A DNA stretch of 10,206 nucleotides from an uncultured Methylococcaceae bacterium (GTDB lineage: Bacteria > Pseudomonadota > Gammaproteobacteria > Methylococcales > Methylomonadaceae). Below are positions 6,494 through 10,206 of the stretch, in pieces (the stretch's first letter is position 1; every line of letters begins with the position of its first letter). The notes under the pieces are model-generated. The model had not been told where the DNA came from, searched no databases, and saw nothing but the letters and a program-made list of their open reading frames with translations. The stretch covers positions 1 to 10,206 of the forward strand of contig CAIMDR010000065.1 in NCBI GenBank assembly GCA_903839795.1. Direction: 5' to 3'. A program made the position numbers and the translations under genes.

Positions 6494-6553
6494 AGGCTAA
6501 AGGCTAAAGACACAAGGTGATAGGCAACTGTTTTCGCCTTGCGCCTTTAGCCT
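6494..6553. terminator. Large hairpin between convergent DUF4389 and darP, possible bidirectional terminator
   Basis: AGGCTAAAGGC at 6494-6504 is the exact reverse complement of GCCTTTAGCCT at 6543-6553. Inside, CAAGGTG (6513-6519) can pair with CGCCTTG (6535-6541), including one G-U pair. The arm ends exactly next to the darP stop codon at 6554-6556. The left side also holds short direct repeats of AAGGCTAAAGGCTAAAG type. There is no good T-run on either side, so termination may be weak. The element could instead be a dispersed repeat. Confidence 0.45.
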
Positions 6554-7264
6554 CTAACCATTTTCTAAATCATCATCATCTTCAAATCCGGCGTCATCAT
6601 CAATCTCGACACCCTCGTCAAAGCCGGCATCATCTTCAAAATCTGCCTCATCTTCAATATCGACGCCCTCTTCAAAGTCAGCTTCATCACCAAAATCGGG
6701 TTCGCCTTCAACCTTGAATACGTTTTTAAGGTATCGATATAACAAACGCGAAGATTTAGGTGGTGTACCGGCTTCGGTTTCTTTTTTAACATTACGCAAG
6801 AGCTGTCTTAACTGCTGCCGATCTGCATCGGGCTGCTCGTTGAGAAATTCTGTCAGGGCATTATTACCGCCGGCAATTAACCTGTCTCTCCAACGCTCAA
6901 CGTTATGATGCTCTCTTACCGCATGAGCACTTTTATTTTTCATGCGCGACAGTTTTTCTAAAACAGGCTCCAAGTCGATTTTATTCAGTTGTCCGGTAAT
7001 AAATTTTAGGAGTCTCTTTCTTGCGCCTTTGTGCGGCATTCCAGAAACTTCAATGACCGCTTTATGGATATTATCAGGAAGGTCAAGGTATTTTACCTGC
7101 GTCGCAGACAATTCGGACAACTCTTCGCTTAAGTCAAAAAGTACGGCCAACTCTTTTTTTATTTGGGTTTTATTCGGCCTGACCGCGTAATAGACCAATT
7201 CACCTTTATCATTGTACTCATATTCGTATTCCTGCTCTTGATCTTGCTCTTGTTCTCTACTCAT
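6554..7264 (-). CDS. darP: DarP (YjgA, DUF615) ribosome maturation factor with acidic repeat tail
   Basis: A 236-residue protein. Residues about 29-184 match DarP/YjgA, a factor that binds late 50S assembly intermediates and aids maturation near the peptidyl-transferase centre. Clear markers are WRDRLI at 125-130, PDADRQQLRQLLRNVKKE at 145-162 and PPKSSRLLYRYL at 168-179. The E. coli protein is about 183 residues long. The extra length lies at both ends: a Glu/Gln/Tyr-rich start (3-17) and a 50-residue Asp/Glu tail (187-236) containing two 18-residue repeats (194-211 and 212-229). The ATG is followed directly by the low-complexity stretch, and the ribosome site is weak (GGTGG, distant). It lies 205 bases downstream of the glycosylase gene on the same strand. 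Confidence 0.93.
   Translation of the reverse strand: MSREQEQDQEQEYEYEYNDKGELVYYAVRPNKTQIKKELAVLFDLSEELSELSATQVKYLDLPDNIHKAVIEVSGMPHKGARKRLLKFITGQLNKIDLEPVLEKLSRMKNKSAHAVREHHNVERWRDRLIAGGNNALTEFLNEQPDADRQQLRQLLRNVKKETEAGTPPKSSRLLYRYLKNVFKVEGEPDFGDEADFEEGVDIEDEADFEDDAGFDEGVEIDDDAGFEDDDDLENG
6578..6685 (-). repeat. Tandem 54-base repeat encoding DarP acidic tail
   Basis: Two adjacent 54-base units code for residues 212-229 and 194-211 of DarP. By hand count 43 of 54 bases agree, and several differences are synonymous or swap Asp and Glu. The protein unit pattern is xAxF-acid-acid-GV-acid-I-acid-acid-x-AxFED. The duplication explains part of the extra length over typical DarP. Confidence 0.8.
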
Positions 7265-7358
7265 TTTATATCAAACCACCACACACAAAAAATAACACCA
7301 CAAAACCCAACGACCTCTTTAAACGCAGTCAATCCGATTTTGCATTTCAGCTTTTTTT

Positions 7359-7402
7359 TATTGTTGCACTAACTCCAGACCACATCCGGAGTGTCAACAA
7401 TA
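7359..7402. promoter_or_regulatory. Long imperfect palindrome upstream of darP
   Basis: TATTGTTG at 7359-7366 is the reverse complement of CAACAATA at 7395-7402. Inside, ACTCC (7372-7376) pairs with GGAGT (7388-7392). On the minus strand a consensus TTGACA -35 box overlaps it (complement of 7393-7398), but no good -10 follows at the right spacing. A T-run (7352-7359) lies on the wrong side for a terminator of either strand. It may be an operator or promoter element for darP. The remaining gap (7265-7469) holds nothing else recognisable. Confidence 0.3.
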
Positions 7403-7469
7403 CCTGCTATCCAGCAACTTTTACCTGTTAAAAATAGTTCCCTTATTGTCACTTAGTAACAAAACTGAT

Positions 7470-7994
7470 TCATTTTACCACAGGCTCTTTAATCACTTTC
7501 CATGCTTCTACCTTTTGATCAAATTTTAATGCCGCATAAGCCGGACTTGTTGATGGCAGACACCGATATTCAAGGTAAGGGAAACGCTGATTTAAAACAG
7601 GAAAAATCCGCTTTTGGTAGAGTTTTTCAGCCATTCTGCCATTAAAAAAGACGTGCTTAATGAGGCTGTACTCCGTAAAAAAACCGGCAAAGCTATTGGT
7701 TACCAGGGTCGATTGCTTTATATTGGCATCCAAACTTCCCAAGCGATTACAACGTTGCAACACATCCCAAACAGCCACGCCATTTTCCATCAGCATCTCT
7801 TTACGAGACTGATAGCCAAGCTCAGGATTAAACCCGTACAACGCGCTCATAATCGGCCAAAAAGCATTCCGGGAATGTCCATAATACTGTTGCCTGAGCA
7901 ATGAAGCCTCACTGGGCATGGTTCCCAGTATCAGCACACTGGCATTACCCGAAACAATGGGGGCAAACCCCTCTATATCTGACCTGTTTGTCAT
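7470..7994 (-). CDS. Family 6 UDG-type hypoxanthine (deoxyinosine)-DNA glycosylase
   Basis: A 174-residue base-excision-repair enzyme of the uracil-DNA glycosylase superfamily, resembling the hypoxanthine-DNA glycosylase (family 6) group, which removes deaminated adenine from DNA. Numbered from the ATG, LILGTMPS lies near 21-28 (motif 1, usually LGSMPG). QQYYGHSRNAFWPI follows with N43, the asparagine equivalent to the family's catalytic residue. LPSTSPAYA at 146-154 is motif 2. I chose the ATG at 7994 because the frame can only be extended by a TTG at 8012, which adds six residues with no ribosome site. Upstream signals are weak for both. The gene is divergent from rdgC. An assignment to the Mug (family 2) group is less likely because the YY.H.RNAFWP block fits family 6. 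Confidence 0.85.
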   Translation of the reverse strand: MTNRSDIEGFAPIVSGNASVLILGTMPSEASLLRQQYYGHSRNAFWPIMSALYGFNPELGYQSRKEMLMENGVAVWDVLQRCNRLGSLDANIKQSTLVTNSFAGFFTEYSLIKHVFFNGRMAEKLYQKRIFPVLNQRFPYLEYRCLPSTSPAYAALKFDQKVEAWKVIKEPVVK

Positions 7995-8015
7995 TTTATT
8001 TAATCTTGCCAACCA

Positions 8016-8039
8016 TTAACTTGTAACTGTTTAACTTGT
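8016..8039. repeat. Direct repeat in divergent glycosylase/rdgC promoter region
   Basis: TTAACTTGT occurs at 8016-8024 and again at 8031-8039, 15 bases apart. A looser relative, ATCTGTGAC, follows at about 8042-8050. It could be a pair of regulator half-sites or simple AT-rich sequence. Confidence 0.25.
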
Positions 8040-8085
8040 GAATCTGTGACATTTTATTTTTATTACTGAGTCGTGTCCTTAAATT

Positions 8086-8094
8086 TGCGATAAT
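8086..8094 (+). promoter_or_regulatory. Candidate extended -10 promoter for rdgC
   Basis: TGCGATAAT gives an extended -10 (TG, one base, GATAAT) 35 bases before the rdgC ATG. The -35 region is poor, as is common with extended -10 promoters. The rdgC ribosome site is AGGAT, about 11 bases upstream of the ATG, slightly further than ideal. Confidence 0.4.
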
Positions 8095-8129
8095 GCTCAG
8101 TCATAATTTATACAGGATATCAGTTAACT

Positions 8130-9038
8130 ATGTGGTTTAAAAATCTTAGCCTTTTTCGTCTTACCGAAACGTTCACCTTAACCCCTGAAGAACTGGAGCA
8201 AAAACTTGAAGCCCTTTCTTTTCGTCCTTGTGGACTCCATGAAGAGTTTACTTTTGGCTGGACACCCCCTTTAGGTAAAACAGCACAGCAACTCGTACAT
8301 AACACTAACGGCTATTTTATGCTGTGTCTGAAAAAAGAAGAACGGGTTCTGCCATCTGCTGTGGTTAATGAATTGGTTCAGGAAAAAATTTCTGAAAAAG
8401 AAGAGCAGCAAGGACGTAAATTATCCAAAAAAGAGCGAACTGAAATTAAAGATGAGCTTATCTTTGATCTTTTACCTAAAGCCTTTACCTTTTCTCGCAA
8501 AATATACGCTTATATCGATCCTAAAGGCGGTTGGGTCTGTGTTGATGCGGCTTCAGCAAAAAGTGCCGAGGATTTGCTCAGTTTATTGCGTAAATCCTTG
8601 GGTTCATTACCTGCCGTACCTCTCAACACACTCGAGAAACCAAGCACAACCATGACCCAATGGCTGCTTAATAATAAAGCACCTGACGATATTACTGTCG
8701 AAGATGAATGTGAGTTGCGCTCTCCCGAAGAAGCCGGTGGTATTATCCGTTGTAAGCGCCATGATCTGGCACTTCCTGAAATTAAAAATCATCTGGATAC
8801 CGGTAAAGAAGTTATTAAGCTGGCCGTCGGTTGGGCTGATCGTATTTCCTTCATTATTGATGAAAATTTGTCGGTTAAACGACTGCGCTTTCTTGAGTTA
8901 ATTCAGGATCAAGTGGCTGATATTGAAACAGACGATGAAGCCGCCCAGTTTGATGTGGATTTTTCAATTATGTCAGCAGAATTGGCTAACTTCCTGCCTC
9001 GCCTGATAGAGTTGTTTGGCGGAGAAAACAAGGCATAA
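8130..9038 (+). CDS. rdgC: Recombination-associated protein RdgC
   Basis: A complete 302-residue RdgC, the size of the E. coli protein (303). RdgC forms a ring-shaped dimer around double-stranded DNA and restrains RecA-dependent recombination. It is nucleoid associated. Markers are the start MWFKNLSLFRLT, the conserved GWTPPLGK block near 47-54, the charged helix EKEEQQGRKLSKKERTEIKDE near 89-110 preceding LLPKAF, TQWL near 176-179, CELR near 191-194, and a C-terminal GWADRISFIIDENLSVKRLRFLE near 230-252. It is divergent from the glycosylase and ends at a strong terminator. No odd features. Confidence 0.97.
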   Translation: MWFKNLSLFRLTETFTLTPEELEQKLEALSFRPCGLHEEFTFGWTPPLGKTAQQLVHNTNGYFMLCLKKEERVLPSAVVNELVQEKISEKEEQQGRKLSKKERTEIKDELIFDLLPKAFTFSRKIYAYIDPKGGWVCVDAASAKSAEDLLSLLRKSLGSLPAVPLNTLEKPSTTMTQWLLNNKAPDDITVEDECELRSPEEAGGIIRCKRHDLALPEIKNHLDTGKEVIKLAVGWADRISFIIDENLSVKRLRFLELIQDQVADIETDDEAAQFDVDFSIMSAELANFLPRLIELFGGENKA

Positions 9039-9072
9039 AAAAAGCCCGGCGGTAAAAAACCGCCGGGCTTTT
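9037..9072. terminator. Bidirectional rho-independent terminator
   Basis: GCCCGGCGGT at 9044-9053 and ACCGCCGGGC at 9059-9068 form a perfect 10-bp GC-rich stem with a five-A loop. It is followed by TTTT on the plus strand and preceded by seven A (a T-run on minus). It ends rdgC, overlapping its stop codon region, and also serves the convergent lipoprotein gene. Confidence 0.95.
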
Positions 9073-9095
9073 ATCTGCTCTAAAGCAACAATGAT

Positions 9096-9374
9096 TTATT
9101 TCATCATTGATTTTTTGAACATGCTATCCAATTTGCTGTTTGTATCTTGAGCATATTGAGCTGCACGGTTAGCTGCAGATTCTGCTGCTGATGCTTTAGC
9201 AGATGCGTCTGCTGCTGCACTTTGTGCGCTTTGTGCATCAGATGATGCTTGAGCTACAGAAGTTTTCAAACCGTCAATTTGTGATTGCAGGCCTTCGATA
9301 TCTGAATTAGTTGCGCAACCAACAACCAAGCTTGCAACCATAGCGATCATTGATAATTTCATTACTTTTTTCAT
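9096..9374 (-). CDS. Lpp/OprI-like alanine-zipper murein lipoprotein
   Basis: A 92-residue precursor. The ATG at 9374 has an ideal GAGGAAA ribosome site about seven bases upstream. A TTG 18 bases further up is in frame but would place that site inside the gene, so I reject it. The signal peptide runs from MKK to the lipobox VVGC, with lipidated Cys20. The mature part is about 73 residues: a short CATNSDIEG linker, then a long Ala/Ser-rich coiled coil (about 28-84) of the alanine-zipper kind, ending SMMK with a C-terminal lysine. This is the plan of E. coli Lpp and Pseudomonas OprI, trimeric outer-membrane lipoproteins whose terminal lysine can be joined to peptidoglycan by L,D-transpeptidases. 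An L,D-transpeptidase gene lies just upstream on the same strand. Abundant expression is expected from its promoter and terminator but is inferred. Confidence 0.88.
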   Translation of the reverse strand: MKKVMKLSMIAMVASLVVGCATNSDIEGLQSQIDGLKTSVAQASSDAQSAQSAAADASAKASAAESAANRAAQYAQDTNSKLDSMFKKSMMK

Positions 9375-9412
9375 ATTATTTTCCTCAGTCAAAGTTATTA
9401 CAACAAAAAAAC

Positions 9413-9418
9413 ATTATA
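9413..9418 (-). promoter_or_regulatory. Consensus -10 box of the lipoprotein gene
   Basis: Read on the minus strand this is a perfect TATAAT 38 bases before the ATG, giving a 5' leader of about 30 bases. The -35 region (around CAGTGT/TGTTAA) matches poorly. It sits in the 67-base-long AT-rich stretch below the L,D-transpeptidase gene, so the lipoprotein probably has its own strong promoter. Confidence 0.55.
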
Positions 9419-9459
9419 GCTAGAATTAATTTTAACACTGTTAGATATATTTTCCAGCT

Positions 9460-10002
9460 TTATTTTATCTTAACCACGGTTCCCGTGTCGACCAATTGAC
9501 TTAAATGATCAATCTGAGTATTGGTCAATGCGATGCAGCCATGAGTCCAATCAAACACTTTATGCACTCTTGCATCCGCACGTCCGAGACCGTGAATACC
9601 TATTTGCCCACCTAAAGGTGTGTTTTGTGGCGGTATTTGATGGTACTGGTGAGCAGTTACAATCCGTTCATAAGTTAGCCTGTCAATAACACCCTTTCGT
9701 AAAGCTTGTTCCGCATCTTCTGCGGATGGATAAGTTAACCCAAAAAATTTCCGAAAGCTACTTTTTTCGCCAACCCAACCTATCCGGTAGCTTCCAAACG
9801 GCGTGACATTGTCGCCGCGATGACCTTTCAAACCGGCCCCGCCCCGACCGATTGCAATTTCACTCAAGGTTTCAAGCGTTTGCTCACCTTTTTTTACTTC
9901 AATTTTTCGTGCCGTGGTATCTATCAACAGCCACACATCCGTCTCGGCAGAGACCGTAAAAGAAACTAAACTACAACACAGTAATAAATAAACTCGCAAC
10001 AT
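9460..10002 (-). CDS. Secreted L,D-transpeptidase (YkuD domain)
   Basis: A 180-residue periplasmic enzyme. A signal peptide (1-19) is predicted to be cut at VSA|ET. The rest is a YkuD domain: VWLLIDTTARKIEV at about 23-36 (first strands), TPFGSYRIG at 67-75, GIHGLG with H137, and the catalytic motif DWTHGCIALTN at 151-161 with H154 and nucleophile C156. Many family members have SHGCIRL. Here Ala158 replaces Arg, as seen in a related DWTxGCIALxN subgroup. The family forms or breaks bonds to meso-DAP: 3-3 cross-links, Lpp attachment or its reversal. Which of these applies here is unknown, although the Lpp-like gene 85 bases downstream suggests a substrate. No ribosome site is obvious before the ATG. 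It is divergent from pgm. Confidence 0.9.
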   Translation of the reverse strand: MLRVYLLLCCSLVSFTVSAETDVWLLIDTTARKIEVKKGEQTLETLSEIAIGRGGAGLKGHRGDNVTPFGSYRIGWVGEKSSFRKFFGLTYPSAEDAEQALRKGVIDRLTYERIVTAHQYHQIPPQNTPLGGQIGIHGLGRADARVHKVFDWTHGCIALTNTQIDHLSQLVDTGTVVKIK

Positions 10003-10054
10003 ATTAAAATTTACATTAGAAAAGGATTTTAGTGTATTTTATAAACCACGTTAA

Positions 10055-10206
<152 letters not shown>

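Noticed and set aside
6517..6717. Plus-strand His/Arg/Gln-rich frame opposite the darP tail
   Set aside because: Its repeats are simply the antisense of the DarP acidic codons.
7352..7402. Rho-independent terminator between the glycosylase and darP
   Set aside because: The T-run precedes the hairpin on plus and becomes an A-run after it on minus, so it fits neither direction.
7614..7904. 96-codon plus-strand frame inside the glycosylase
   Set aside because: Antisense of a gene with clear UDG-superfamily motifs, with no ribosome site.
7995..8012. TTG start extending the glycosylase by six residues
   Set aside because: No ribosome site, and the added residues are not part of the family N-terminus. 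The ATG at 7994 is preferred.
9375..9392. TTG start extending the lipoprotein by six residues
   Set aside because: It would place the strong GAGGAAA site inside the gene and put acidic residues before the Lys-Lys of the signal peptide.

Overview
The window looks like a chromosomal segment of a gammaproteobacterium. The run lptM-lysA-dapF-DUF484-xerC is a classic gammaproteobacterial gene order. DarP (YjgA), RdgC, DUF2333 and an OprI-like alanine-zipper lipoprotein point the same way. The moderate base composition, the family 6 UDG-like glycosylase and the eukaryote-like phosphoglucomutase would suit a Methylococcales-type methanotroph, but that genus-level guess is inference. No transposase, integrase of a mobile element, CRISPR array, tRNA or rRNA was seen.

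Layout. Positions 1-255 hold no credible gene but contain structured, REP-like inverted repeats. Positions 256-801 (minus) encode an all-alpha NTP pyrophosphatase-like protein (MazG/PRA-PH superfamily) whose usual metal-ligand motifs appear eroded. A 338-base non-coding stretch follows, with candidate promoter palindromes. Positions 1140-5032 (plus) form a tight operon: lptM (short LPS-translocon lipoprotein), lysA and dapF (meso-DAP/lysine pathway), a DUF484 protein, and xerC (dimer-resolution recombinase). Positions 5144-6480 (plus) hold two adjacent membrane proteins of unknown function, DUF2333 and DUF4389. A large hairpin at 6494-6553 separates them from convergent darP (minus), which carries an unusual acidic repeat tail. 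Upstream of darP on the same strand is a hypoxanthine/uracil-DNA glycosylase, which is divergent from rdgC (plus). rdgC ends at a strong bidirectional terminator shared with a convergent Lpp/OprI-like lipoprotein (minus). Upstream of that, also on minus, is a secreted L,D-transpeptidase, which is divergent from a pgm gene cut by the window end.

How the genes fit together. Much of the window serves the cell envelope. lysA and dapF act around meso-diaminopimelate, the peptidoglycan cross-linking residue. LptM helps mature the LPS export machine. The L,D-transpeptidase and the Lpp-like lipoprotein ending in lysine are a plausible enzyme/substrate pair for tethering the outer membrane to peptidoglycan. 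A second group acts on DNA: XerC, RdgC and the glycosylase. Most of the region is conserved housekeeping. The points most worth a second look are the degenerate NTP-PPase-like protein, the DarP acidic repeat tail, the lipoprotein/L,D-transpeptidase pair, the DUF2333/DUF4389 pair and the structured non-coding repeats. I did not see convincing evidence of a wholly new system.
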